Of a DNA stretch of 64,000 bases, positions 11,942-24,100 are shown piece after piece. Position 1 is the stretch's first letter. The number at the start of each line of letters is the position of its first letter. Origin of the DNA: Saccharina japonica (Eukaryota > Sar > Phaeophyceae > Laminariales > Laminariaceae). The translations under genes and the position numbers were made by a program. Below the pieces are notes generated by a model that was not told the origin of the DNA, ran no database searches, and saw only the letters and a program-made list of their open reading frames with translations. The stretch spans positions 124,001 to 188,000 of the forward strand of contig MEHQ01002099.1 of assembly GCA_008828725.1 (NCBI GenBank). The letters run 5' to 3'.

Positions 11942-12015
11942 GCTCCGGTGGTCTAGCTGGTTATGACGTATGCCTCACACGCATAAGGTCGCGGGTTCGA
12001 GCCCCGCCCGGAGTA
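11942..12015 (+). tRNA. tRNA-Val (anticodon CAC)
   Basis: A complete cloverleaf. The acceptor stem GCTCCGG pairs with CCGGAGT (one G-U) and is followed by discriminator A. A D-arm with AGCTGG follows. The anticodon stem TATGC/GCATA encloses loop CTCACAC, with CAC at 11976-11978. The T-arm is GCGGG-TTCGAGC-CCCGC. The B box is canonical (GGGTTCGAGCC). There is no intron, and CCA is not encoded. A TTTTT run just after (about 12017-12021) would end Pol III transcription. Confidence 0.95.
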
Positions 12016-12029
12016 CTTTTTGATTTTGT

Positions 12030-13180
12030 CATCATCATCATCATGTTCAAATTCTATCCGAGACCCTCAATATTCGGCCATCTCATTACATCAATCAGTA
12101 CATCAACACTAACTCCAGGTAAAAAAAATAAAACAAGACAATCATTATCGGTCGACAGATGTTGACACATGTCAGATGGTCAGTGACCCCCTATGCCCTA
12201 TTATGCCCTATGAATAGCTTGAGAAAACGACTAACCCAATGAAGAGCTTGAGAAAACAAGCGATGTTACATTTAATACCTGGTTTTATAGTAATGGTATA
12301 TCATAGTATTACATAAATAGCGTCGGCAAAACAAATGTACAGAAACGAGGTTCGGCCCACAGCATTCAGCATTCTAATCATTATTCGCACGGTGGCGCCT
12401 TTTGAACTTTAGATAACCCGGACTGATGAATGATGGGGACAAAATATTACCATAATTAATTGTGTGTTGTCTTCCCGTTCTTTCTACCCAACTACGTCAG
12501 TACACCCAGTGTCTGTCCTGATTCCTATTCCTAGAGAGATACAAATTATGTGGTCACAGACTGTGAGACAGAGAAAAACAAAAATAAAATAAACGCAAAT
12601 GAATGGGTAAAGCAAGTGAAATGCCAACGTACCGGGTACGAGAACACAACGACACGAGCCAAACCAAAAAAAAAAAACAACAACAACAACAATAAAACAA
12701 ACATACTTAGGAAATGAAACATAATACAAACGACGCAAGGAGACAGAAGCGCCCCTAAAAGAAAAGCTTTGTAGTATACTTATATATACGACATTTAGTC
12801 TCACCGCTCCGTGAGCAACCGACACGCCCCTTTGGTTGACGCTGATCAGACCAGCAGAGACAGGCCTGGACACGGATCGACGAAGAGATGACACGAACAA
12901 AACAAAAGAAAAACAAATACGAGTATCATGATATAATATCTCATAGTATAGATCATATCATATCATACGTAGGTCAGAATTTCGTAACTTCTTGCCATGC
13001 CCATGAAATTTTCTGCACGCTCTATATACCTCTATACGGAGATACTACCGTCTCGGTTGGGAGCCATTTCATGATTCACGACATATATTTTTCCCTCTAA
13101 AGTACCGGTATATTTTTAGCCTTGGTTTGTTTTGTGTCCATGAGCTTGGTTTCAGGGGCATGCGCTATTGTGGGAACACC
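12030..13180. other. AT-rich noncoding stretch
   Basis: Holds a short (CAT)n tract at about 12030 and poly-A/AAC runs at about 12665-12700. The long minus-strand frame at 12484-12900 is hydrophobic, valine- and phenylalanine-rich, and shows no splice or family support. Confidence 0.5.
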
Positions 13181-13515
13181 ACCAACATCGCCATCATCGT
13201 CATTGAGGACATTAATTGCCACTTCTACAGCAGCAGCAGCATCATCTGCGCGCGTGGTGGATGATTTTGGCGGAATGAGCTCTCTAGGACCTGGGCATGA
13301 ATGCCGTGTTTCTCAACAGTTCAGTCAGTATTCCTAGTAGTGCACGTACTGATTCTTCTGTGGTGACAGGCTATCTATTATGCGACAGAGAACGCCGAAA
13401 TCCTCGCAAACGACAAATCCCGTCTTACTACACTACCGGGTTGCCTTGCGAAACCAGTTGCGAAACCATGAAAAAAAAACATCCGATATATTTGAAGGAT
13501 ACGCGCAACGTGGAC

Positions 13516-13722
13516 TTTTTCTTCTTGTTCTTCCATCCCATGTATTATCTTCGCACTTCTGTCTTTCTCCTTCCATAGTCGTAAGTCAGATCCGGGGTCA
13601 CAAAGTAGCAGACTCTTCTCCCCTCCCACACACACCTACGGTGCACGCCTTGCATTATTTTAATCGCGAGAAGGGATGGGCACGTTCTTCCCTAGTCGAC
13701 TCGCGTATACTGCAACAAACAC
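13516..13722 (-). mobile_element. SINE-A copy 3 (body)
   Basis: The body words are in the usual order: CCATCCCATGTATTATCTTCG, GTCGTAAGTCAGATCCGGGG, TACGGTGCACGCCTTGCA, AATCGCGAGAAGG and CTAGTCGACTCGC. No tRNA head is visible. It lies just downstream of exon 22 of the minus-strand array gene and could be part of its 3' untranslated region. Confidence 0.75.
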
Positions 13723-13758
13723 TCCGAATATTGGCGAGCTGGTACGCTGTAGATGATC

Positions 13759-15729
13759 TTACATGCGCCAGCATGACCGTAGGAGAAGTCTGAAGTAACC
13801 GTCGTCCGGGACTGTTGCCGAGACGAGGTCGTAGTACCGACGGAAATCTTCTTTGGTAGCCTTGGCTCCAATCTGCGAGATGCATGCAAAAGTTAACACG
13901 GGTGCGTGGAACAATAAATGGGGGGAAGTGAAATAATAAACAATTAGCATCATTGCTTTTTTTAGAAGCCAGTGTCATAGGTTCAGAAATCGGCTGAGCT
14001 TGCAGGGAGAAAACCGGTTGAGCTTGCGGGGAGCGATATGATGACATCGCTTGGCTTGAAATCGCCGAAGACAAGAACACGTTCGATAACCGATCACCCA
14101 TCGGCGGGTTTCGGAGCTGGTCTGTGTGAGCATTGTCGTGAGCGTGGAACTGTAACCGCTGCACGATTCCCTTGGCCAAAGCTTATCCTTGGAATGGCGA
14201 TACACTGATCTCCCTCGTTAAAGGAAGCACGCACTACTATACAGAGATAAGAGATTATCTTCGTTTTCTCTCTTATCTCTTGCCGGGGCTTGACCAGAAC
14301 ACTTTTATCAGCTGCGATGTTTTCACCCGCCTCGTGTCTGGCCTTGTCAGCAAAACATGCAACTCGCACATATTCATGTGTTCTACCGACCGCAAAGCCA
14401 GGTTTAGTTGAGTGCCAGTGGGCCTGGTCAACTATTTTCAACCCAGTAACCGTGTCCATGCGACAGGAATGCCGGCCGTAGGACCCGTGGAGTGAAAACA
14501 GAGTCGATGCCCTCCAATTCACCCAGGCTACATAGAGTGTAGGAATTATGTTATCACCGCCAAAATATCTCAGGGGCCGATACTGCTGTCCTGTGACGTT
14601 GGGCGCCTCGGCCTACAGCACAGCGATCAATCACTGCAAAACGAACACACCAGGCGATAGGTATGCCGCAGACGTAAGGAACGACAGAGACACCAAAACG
14701 GTAAACATTTGTCGGACAGGTCACGATCTATCTATCTACAGATCATGCAGATCATCTAGATCAGATAGATCCTAGCCTGCCGTTATGCTATGCTGTCCAG
14801 GATCTGTATAGTACAGATCCAACCCTACAGTCCTGCCCTAGACCATGCAGTCTATGCGGCTCCCACGCGGCAACATTATCTAGACCAACATTATCTAGAC
14901 CATACAGATCAAGATTAAGATTGTATCTTCCCTAAATGTATCTAAATTTGTTAAGTGAAAATCGGTGATCGGCCCGAGGTGTGAAACATTTCAAGACGAC
15001 CTCGGGACCATAGTTGCACTCGCCTCCCGATCTTCAGGAAACCCCGCAGTGAAACCTTCGACGAAGTCCCTGAAAATCGCGTCCGGGGCTCGTCGCCTGG
15101 AAACAACTTCAGGGTGTCTCGTCGCATCGAAAGCATCGATAATCTGACCGGCACAATGAGAAAATCGCGCATCACGGAGCAGCACCCACAGCGCCGCCGG
15201 GAGGGTGTTGTGTCGGCAGGGTAACGTGAGTTGTGGAACATTCGCGGGGGGGGGGGGGGGGGGGGATTCGTTGGGGAAAAGGCGGAGGGGGGGGTTGGGT
15301 CTATGGTCATACGACTACGGCCACGCATGAATATGGAGTACACCCCCCCTGAGCAAAATGTTCTGCTGTTGCAAACTGCCTGTACTTACAGCTGGGAACA
15401 TCTGGAGTCATGAACCCTGACGCTTTCATGAATCGGTTGAGCGGGTGCATGAACAGCAGGCGGGCAGTTCTTGTGGACGAGGCCTTCGACAGGCTCGACA
15501 CAGCGGGCAAAGGGTACCTTGCGCTCGAAGAGGTACGGAGTGTGCTCCCCTGCCTGTGTATAGGTCGCTGAAATAGGACACGCTAATGGATCCTTCCTCT
15601 AGTGTGAAGTAAGTGTGGTCCTCTTCACGCCAAAAATCCTGGAAACTCCTCGCTTCACCTTCTAGGCTATTCGGCTCATGTAACAGCTGGTCACTCGCCA
15701 ACCCTTGCCTTTGCATACTTCTTCATGAG

Positions 15730-15765
<36 letters not shown>

Positions 15766-18132
15766 TCTCCGTCTCCGTCTCGAAAGGGATTCGTGGTCAA
15801 CGGTTAAATGGCTATATAAAACATGCAACAAATGAGTACGCCCCCGAAACAACGTAGTGAGCGCCCCAGCTGGTGGAGGTGTCTCTACTAGAAGTAGGAA
15901 CGGTGCTCCGTCTCGAAAGGGATGCGTAGTCAATGGTCAAATGACTAAGGCAAACAACAAATGATATCGCCCCCCCCCCCCCCCNCCCTCACATCCCTGA
16001 CAATGCCGGGACGGACCACGCCGGGTTTTCACCGACCAGACAGACATTGCTTGCACCAAGCACGAAGCACCGTGAAGTGTTGGGCACGTCACATGAGGGT
16101 GAATTGCATCCTACTAAGAACCTTGCTCGGCGGGGGGGTGGATAGCATTCCCGTTTGTCCAAGGTTAAAGTACGAAAGAGACCGTATGATCGGTAACAGC
16201 CAAGTACATAATTACGACACACTTTGTCCGTGACAAAACTTGGCTAGTCGATATTTTATTCTTCTCATGAAAAGCACGTTGTCTCATTTGCACTATCGGT
16301 AAAAAAAAAACGCCAGGATTCCAGGAATTGAATCACGAAACACTTTTGTTCGTGCAAAAACTTGGCAAACCAACAAATCAACCCTTTACGCCTCTTACAG
16401 CACGCGCATGGCGTTGTCGTGTCTTAGTGGCAGGGCTGTGATCAATAAGGGATGCCTTATTGGCTGGACTTGGGTGATAAGGCCTCCTCCTGTACCTACT
16501 GTGCCTATTGTGCCTACTGTACTCTACTGCGGTACCTACTGTATCTACTGTACCTACTGTGCCTACTAATTGACTTCACAGGTGGCCGACACCCCCCCCC
16601 TGCACAATGTGGGCGTGAAAACATCCTTGTGGGGACATTGAAAAAATTGAACACACCACTAGGGGTACCGAATTGAGAGCTTGTCGACACATCGGGGGGT
16701 TTGCTATATATTCGTAGATCAATTGTTCAATGTCTCTACAAGGAATTTTACGCCCACATTGTGCATGGGGCGGGGACCCGGCCACCTGTGTTATGGTAGT
16801 CTTTGTCGATGAGTAACACACACGTCTATTAGAACAGTGAAAAGGGCACCCGTCAGGCAGAAACTCAAGGAATCCCGCAGATTACCGCGCGCAACAAACT
16901 GTTGTAATGTCCACCTAGCCAACTACTGCCAACTAATAACTACAGTAGTAACTGCAGTAGTAACTAGTCGACGACTTATAGTCAACTGATGCCAGCTAAT
17001 GCCAACTAAGAGCCCTGCTAAATGCATGATGTCGGGAGACGCCTTTCAACCGAGCGTTCACTGTGTCGATGCCGAGAAAAAGCGATCTCGGGTCAGGAAA
17101 TAAGACGAAGAAAGAGAGAGCGAGACGCGATGGATGACACCATCGTCTGTCATATACTCCTGTAGATGCTGTGTACTGCTGCCGTACAGGCTACTGACTA
17201 CTTCTGTAACCTACTGCATTACCAACAAGCTGCACACTTTACCTCAAAACGAGCGAAAATGCGACAGACGTCCGCCTCGGTGAAAGGCGGCTCTCGCTGT
17301 ATACTGTTGTTGCACAGTAGGCTACTGGCTACTTCTTTACCTACTGCATCGCCAACACGCTGCAGACCTTACCTCAAAGTGCGCAAAGATGCGACGGACG
17401 TCCGCCTCGGTGAAAGGGAGCTCTGTCTCGCGCATAGCTTGCCGGAAGTCAGCTGCGCCAACTCCGCGGCAACTTCCCGTCTTTCCAAAGTTGGCGGTCG
17501 CCCCTCGTAGCCTTTGGGCTAGCTTTGACATCCCGGCGGCACCCCTGGAGTTGATCTCCGCGCGAAGCTGTTTTTTTCGAATGCGTGTTTTTTGGCACCG
17601 TGTTCAGGTAAGAATAGGAGACAGGGGGGGGGGGGTGTACTTCATTTTCATGCATGGCCGTAGTCGTATGACCATAGACCCTCGCATCCCTACAATGCCG
17701 GGGGGGGTGTACTCATGTTATGTCGTGCACGGCCGTAGTCGTATGGCCATAGACCCTCGCATCCCTACAATGCCGGGACGGAGCACGTTGGGGAGGGGGC
17801 TTAATACGTAGTACGCTTCGGTAGTGATGGCGTTGTTCTTTGAAACTAAATGTTTTCGTACATCATACCGCGCGAAACATCGACCTCTCCCGAGCGCCAC
17901 TCGACCTCCCGCTGCCACGCGACTGTTGTGCCACGGTCCCTCCACACCGACGAGAGTCGCAAGTCGCAGGGGCAACCACAACAATGATGAGTTGAACACC
18001 AAGAAGACCCTTGGTGATGCAACTACCCTGCGGCAATATGTACACCTCGATGTAACTACTTTTGCGGCGCTATGTATGTGGCCATTTTACCTTGGTTAGG
18101 AGGTAGCGCACGCTGAGGTCGGCCTCCCGCCA
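13759..18132 (-). CDS. Calcyphosin-array unit 6 (end of exon 18 to exon 22)
   Basis: Exon 18 is mainly a low-complexity acidic/Gly linker (DEGEEGEEDGGG, and a doubled AGNKPT) ending LSVRYLLTK. Exon 19 reads LRAEINSRGAAGMSKLAQRL and ELPFTEADVRRIFAHFE. Exon 20 is on the other strand in this assembly. Exon 21 gives IIDAFDATRHPEVVSRRRAP and IFRDFVEGF. Exon 22 gives ATKEDFRRYYDLVSATVPDD, then LLRSCWRM and TAA. The donor of exon 21 (ATG|GTCCCG) is weak, so that junction is the least certain in the gene. Confidence 0.75.
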
Positions 18133-21100
18133 CTGCCCCGCCTGTTTCCTCCTCCCGCCCGCTCGCATCCGCTGCCGCGCCCGCCCCCCCGCCCCTCCTC
18201 CGTCCCCCTCCTCCCCATCCCACACCCCTTCCCTCCCTTCCACCCTACCAGCGTGCACCACCGCCGCTGCACCCCCTCCATCCTCCTCCCCCTCCTCTCC
18301 CTCGTCCTCCTTGTCCAGAGTTGCCCGTTTTTCAGCCGTAGCACTGCTACTGCTGCCGCCTTGGTCCGCATCGTTTCCATGCCTCATTTCGTCTGCATGG
18401 GTCGGCTTATTGCCGGCGGTAATGGTCGGCTTATTGCCGGCGGCAATAACGGCGGAGGCGTGAATTTCCGACAGTGACATTGGGGCCCACGCCCAGGCCG
18501 GGCGACGGTCGATGACGGGGTTTCCCGAAGCTACTGGAGGCGGAGACGACGTGGTAGCCCGGGGAGTTGTGTCCGTGTGGGAATGGGGCGATTGTTGCTG
18601 CAGGAGGGCCACCTGTCACGGGGGTTTGTTTGATAGAAAGTAGGGCTATTATTTATTAGACGCATGCTATCTTGAGATGGAAGTGCACCGTTTTTTTTTC
18701 TGAGGGGTGGTCACTTGATTATAGTATAGGACCTCTATACCTGCAGTAGTCTAAAAAGTGATTTTGAACGGAAATAAAGTGCGCTACCTCAGTAGTCTAA
18801 AAACTGATGTTGAAGGCAAATAAAGTGCTACCTGATTGTATAAGGGCCCGTTCTAACGAAGAAGAAAAAAATTCAATTTGGAAAAAAATATATTCAAATC
18901 CGCTTTTCATTGGTCAACACACGCACCAGCACCAAAGATTAGGATCTTGGGGCATAATATTTGGTGCTGGTGCGTGTGTTGACCAATGGAAAGCGAATTT
19001 GAATTTTATTTTTTCCAAATTGAAATTATTTTATACTCGTTAATTCGGGCCCTAAAAGACGTAAGTACAAGAAAAATATTGCAACACAAGAATGGGTCAA
19101 GCAGCCCCGTCATCAAGGGAACGTTTCAGCCAAAAAAAGGTATACCTTTATCGTTAAAGGTACAGTACCTATATCGTAGCACGCGCCAGTACGCAATACG
19201 TGGGTGGAGCTTTAACAAAAGGCAGGGCCATTGCGCATAACACGAGGGGTAGTGTTTTATAGAATACAGGGCCATTTTACAAAATGCACGAGGGAAATTG
19301 TTATTGGAAAAACAGGGTGATACACATTACGCAAGGGAAATGCGTAGGTAAAATAGAAAACAGGGCCATTTCACAAATACGCAAGGGGGGGGGGGCATTG
19401 CGCATAACACGAGGGGAAGTGTTTTATAGAAAACAGGGCCATTTTACAGAATGCACGAGGGGAATTTGTTATTGGAAAAACAGGGCGATACACATTACGC
19501 AAGGGAAATGCGTAGGTAGAATAGAAAACAGGGCCATTTCACAAATACGCAAGGGAGAGTGTGAACAGAAAACTGTGCCATTACATAATACTACACGAGG
19601 GAACGCGTCCGCGCTCTGGTAGCGCCGTTTTTTTTGTTTTTTTTTTCTCGCCCCGACGTTTGTCACGCGCGTTCGGAAATGTTGTACTCGTAGGGCGAAG
19701 CTTAGGTACTAGGGGTGCGAATACGAAGCACCTAAGCTTTTTGAGGCTCCTCACTAAGTGATTACTATAAGTACTATTGGTAGTATTAAATAGTACTATT
19801 ATTGATAGTTCGAAGAGTACTATTATTAATAGTACTAATAGTACTATTCATATTATTAAATAGTACTATTACTGCAGTAATAGTACTAGACTAATGCTAA
19901 TATAAATAGTAGCTACTATTACTACTCTTAATATTACTACTATTAATAGTTAGTACTATTAATAGTAGTACTGTTAGTAATTTATTAGTACTATTATTAA
20001 TAGTAAGTCACCGCTACAATCGACTCTGAGAAAAAAGTCAAGCTGGGATAAGCCTAATACATACATACACAACCCCACGGGCTGAAAAGCTAACGAATGA
20101 TGATACTAAAAGTACTGAAATGACACATATCGGATTTCATTAATATAGTGTTGCAATTGTTTTTTGAATGGCTGATTCAATGGCTGATTCAATTGTTGGT
20201 TCAATGGTTGACGCGGTTGTTGGTGTAATGTTTGAAGGGCTCGATCAGCGAGAAATGTTTAGGCTATACTATAGTATACTATAATCACGTATGTATGAGC
20301 GCTGTCGACGACTATGTATCGACGCACGCCTTCCCATGCATGTGATACAGGGTGAGCGATGCGAACGTGTCGGCGATTATAAGAACAAACAGTATGTTCC
20401 TTCCCGTGTCGGGACTCTCCGACATGCCACGGTGTACCAGTATGTGCTTGCCGCAGTGGGCGTAAAGCACTCGAACCCTTCGCCTTAATCCTGGTCGACA
20501 ACCAAAGGACATTATTTCAAGCGACGCACAAAGAAAAACTACAGATGAAACGTTTTGCCTTGTCCTGTCTTGTCTTACCTGTGTAGCGTGGGCATTGTCG
20601 CGCTTCAGAATGTCCCGCTTTAGCGCCTGCTCCTCGGCTGCCGTGAGCGGGCTTTCAGCGTCTCCGCTCTCCCTGTCCTGCACTCGACATCGATACGTAG
20701 GGCGAGGTTTATTGACGCGTGGCGCCACCCATGCTCACTTTTTGGTGCGTGCTCAGGCTGAAGAAGCCCGAACGAACGGCTGCTGTACAACATCTCAAAA
20801 CGGTAGATATAGGACGAAGATTATCTCTCATCGCGCATCTGTCCCATGTGTGACCAGCGATGGTTGAACACAGGGAAATCGTTATTACAAGAAGCACGAC
20901 TTTAACCCATTCAGAACTAAAAAAAATGTCCCACACTAATTCCAAGTATTTTGTCCCCAAATTTGTGGGACCAGTTCTTAAGGGGTTAAGCGCCAGGTAT
21001 CAAGTATGGGAAGTCTGCAACAGGGTTGTAGCGCGAGTCTATCTGGTCCGAATTTAGCACGGCGGGCGGTCTGTGTCATCGCTAACGCGGCACGCGCAGA

Positions 21101-24100
21101 AGCAGTACAACATAGCATAGCAGCACCGGTGTTTGATGTTTTTTGGTAGCACTAACCCATCCATCTACTAACTTCCGAAAAAATAGTTACCTGGTACATC
21201 GAATCGATTGATTGCGTCAAGTAAAAACAAGTCTAACCTCTGTTTCACTCGAATCGTGTAGGTAATCTGGCACCAGAAAACGTCGGATCTCGAGATCCAA
21301 AAGCGAGACCCCATTTCAATGAAGTCGTGACTACTTTTTTCGGTAGTCTGCCAAACCAATCAGCTGACCAACCAACCGATGCGCCAACCAACCAAATCGC
21401 TTAACCCAGCGAGTTTATAAAGCGACCAATCAGCAGGCTCACAAACGATCGGAGCACCATGCGATCAACAATCTACCGTCAAATACAAAAGGCGCCCGCT
21501 AGGTAGTACGTAAGAAACTTCAATTTGGCGTCGAAGGTCGGTACCTTATTATGTTGTTGCCACTATTGAGCACAGGTTACTCTGTTGGCTGCTATATGTG
21601 ATTCAGTATGGCCGCCGACCCAGAGCACCGTTTCTTTGGTCAAAATTCTTATGTGCCGTGAGAAACCGAACCTCACTTTATTACGACCGAATTTCTTAGG
21701 AGTGGGCGCCCTCTGTACAACATCCCTACCCCCCACTCCATACATGCGTCGTGTTAAAAACATGATCAAGATATAAATGTAATAAGACTGGGTGAGACAC
21801 AGAATATCCCCTTGCAAGTTTGTCTATTAAGCATCCTTGGTGTTACTCACTTTCGCGTATAATCAAGCGTAGAAGAGAAGCAGCTTTTATCAATCCCAGA
21901 GACGTGATGACATCTGGCTCGAAAGGGATTCACGTATTGCCCTCCCGATCTTACAAATACCCCGAATACGAATAGCCATCCAAGTTATACGAAAACGGAC
22001 CAATTACCTATGCTATGAGGTAATTCCCGGCCTTCCTAGCCCATACCATTACACAAAAGGGGTGACCAACTTTATGAACTGCTTTGTTTTTCGTTGTCCC
22101 TCAAATCATCAACTACCTCCCGTTACGTACCTCGGACGAAAAAGGAAGCTCCTCCACGGACTGCGACCCGTCCGCGTACGTCACCAGAAAACTTCGGTGA
22201 GAGCCGCCCGTACAATCAAACGCGGCGGCATTTTCAAACAATGCTCCGTCGCCGCAGCCATCGAGACCCCAGCAGTTGATTACGAGCTCGTAGAAATCCC
22301 GGGCCGCGGGAAGGCCGAAGCTGAGATTGGCGTGATGCTCGATGAAGTCTTCTTCCGTCACCTATGTACGCGTGTGTGTGTCGTCGTTAAAGTGGTGGAG
22401 GCCGAGGGATGTGGGGTCGATCGGCACCTTAACTCGTTTCCGTAGGGGATCACCTGCATGCCAGGCCGTTGTCGGTTCTCTACTGAAGTACCGTTGCAAG
22501 GTAATATACGCGCAACAACATCAATGCGTCGCGGCGCTGGCATGCGACGTTTCAGGTCGAGTCATGCTCATGGTCTTTCTCGGCGAAAAAGCTAACGCTC
22601 GCAACGCATCTCTTTCGGTCTGCGCATTTTGTGACCAATACTATTTACGCTGCAATCATCGGCGCATATATGTATCTGTTCGGATGGGCGTCACGAGCGT
22701 ATACTCGAAAGGACAAAAGGGAGTGTGACATCCGTTGTGTACTTTAAATATGTGCGCGTTGGGCAGAGAACCCTCTCACCCTGCCTTCGCCGGCTCCCTC
22801 GGAGAGGAAGGTGTCTAGCAGCTCCTTGCGAACTTCGTCCACAGTGGCATGCCCTCTCAGCACCGCCGGGTGTCTGGAAGCGACAAACCTAAACTCACCC
22901 ACCACACGCATGCAGCAAAAATCATAGGCAGGTTTTCGGCGGGTGAGTTCGAGAGTGCCGGGTCGCAGACAGAGACGAGGTGCGGCACACACAAACACAC
23001 AAGTTGTCTCCTTTTCTTTATCCTCAGAAAAAGTATGTACCCGAAGCGGTCCTTACTACTGTAGCACGACGTGTCTGCGACAGAGCGCCCTTGTTTCAGG
23101 CAGTTTTGCAGGGTGGAACCATGTTGTGGTAGAGGCACGCTATACTCTACACGTACTTTTGAGCCCAAGGTTTTGTCACTGACGGGGCTCATAACCTATT
23201 AATACTCAACTAAAAAACTACCTACTGTAGTATATTTCATGCCTCTATAGTGCGGTATANTGCCGACGCCCTCCCCCGCCAGAGCCGAGGGGGGTGGTCA
23301 GGGTAATATGGCTACTCATACTGTGGCACAGGACTGTACTGTTATTTGTGGTTTAGCCTTCTTATGTGTTTTTCAGCAAGGCACTCGTCTCCCCCTCACG
23401 GGGCGGGCGGTAGTGCCCATTCCCCGTACGGTGTCAGTTGTTTCCTTCTTGGTGCTAGTTGTTGCCTTCTCGTCCCCCCCCCCTCGCCTTGTTGGCGACT
23501 CATGGGAGGTCTCTGACGTTGGTTTCGTTCACAGCACCTGCGTTTACGTTCGATTGCCTTTCTTTGCGTTTTTTTTTTCCCGGCTTCTTAGCCTGGCAAC
23601 TTAGAGGTGTGGGAGGGGTTTTGAGGAGCCGCATCTTCGACTCATGTTCTAATTCGGGGAACTGGGATTTCCCCGTTTTTCCCATATTTCTGCATATACG
23701 GCTCATCAGGGTGGGCTAGTGTAATGGTATGGGCTTAGGAAGGCCGGGAATTACCTCTCGCATAGGTAATTGTCCGTTTTCGTATAACTTGGATGGTTCT
23801 ATTCGTATTCGGGGTATTTATAAGTATCGATGGGCAATACGTTGAATGCCCTTATCCCGAGCCAGATGTCATCGTGGCTCTGGGGATTGAATATAAGCTG
23901 CTTCTCTTCTACGCTTGGAACGACGTACGAGCTGGTCTGGCTTAGAGCCAGCCGTGACAGTTAATTGGTTTTTCGCAGCGCAGTTTTACGAATTTCGATC
24001 TGAAATTTCGCATGGGGCTCCGTATGCGTAATACCCATCCGGCCAAGCCGGCGCCTGAAAAAAAAAAGTTGAGGAGTTAAACTTACGACCAGTTGAGTGA

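Larger units (their letters stand above)
15297..15985. other. Inverted ~0.7-kb block inside the array gene
   Basis: The left edge carries the 5' half of a 94-bp dispersed repeat on the minus strand (15297-15342, ending at the sequence for ATAGACCC). The right edge abuts the 3' half of the same repeat on the plus strand (15986-16039, starting CCCTCACATCCC). Intact copies elsewhere read ATAGACCCTCGCATCCC without a break, so reversing the block rebuilds one repeat and also puts exon 20 on the coding strand. G-runs at the left and C-runs plus one n at 15985 at the right sit at the edges. Confidence 0.75.
19065..23258. repeat. Duplicated 4.19-kb segment, copy 1 (with exons 15-17)
   Basis: Identical in order to 24632-28825 at an offset of 5,566-5,567, with only scattered base changes. 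It contains a second set of calcyphosin-array exons at 22888-22780, 22361-22131 and 20677-20579 (minus strand), all with open frames and intact splice sites. It ends two bases before an ambiguous base (n at 23260), in the first unit of an array that continues only after copy 2. It is either a recent duplication or an unmerged second haplotype. Confidence 0.95.

Noticed and set aside
13130..13310. Minus-strand frame ELIPPKSSTTRADDAAAAVE as a last exon after exon 22
   Set aside because: The phase would fit, but the acceptor is weak and the codon use is unlike the other exons; kept only as a possibility.
19284..19622. 112-residue frame MHEGNCYW..., duplicated at 24851
   Set aside because: It arises entirely from the 168-bp tandem repeat; its conservation reflects the segmental duplication.
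19755..20005. CRISPR-like repeat pattern
   Set aside because: The repeats are irregular AT palindromes with no spacers, in a eukaryotic sequence.
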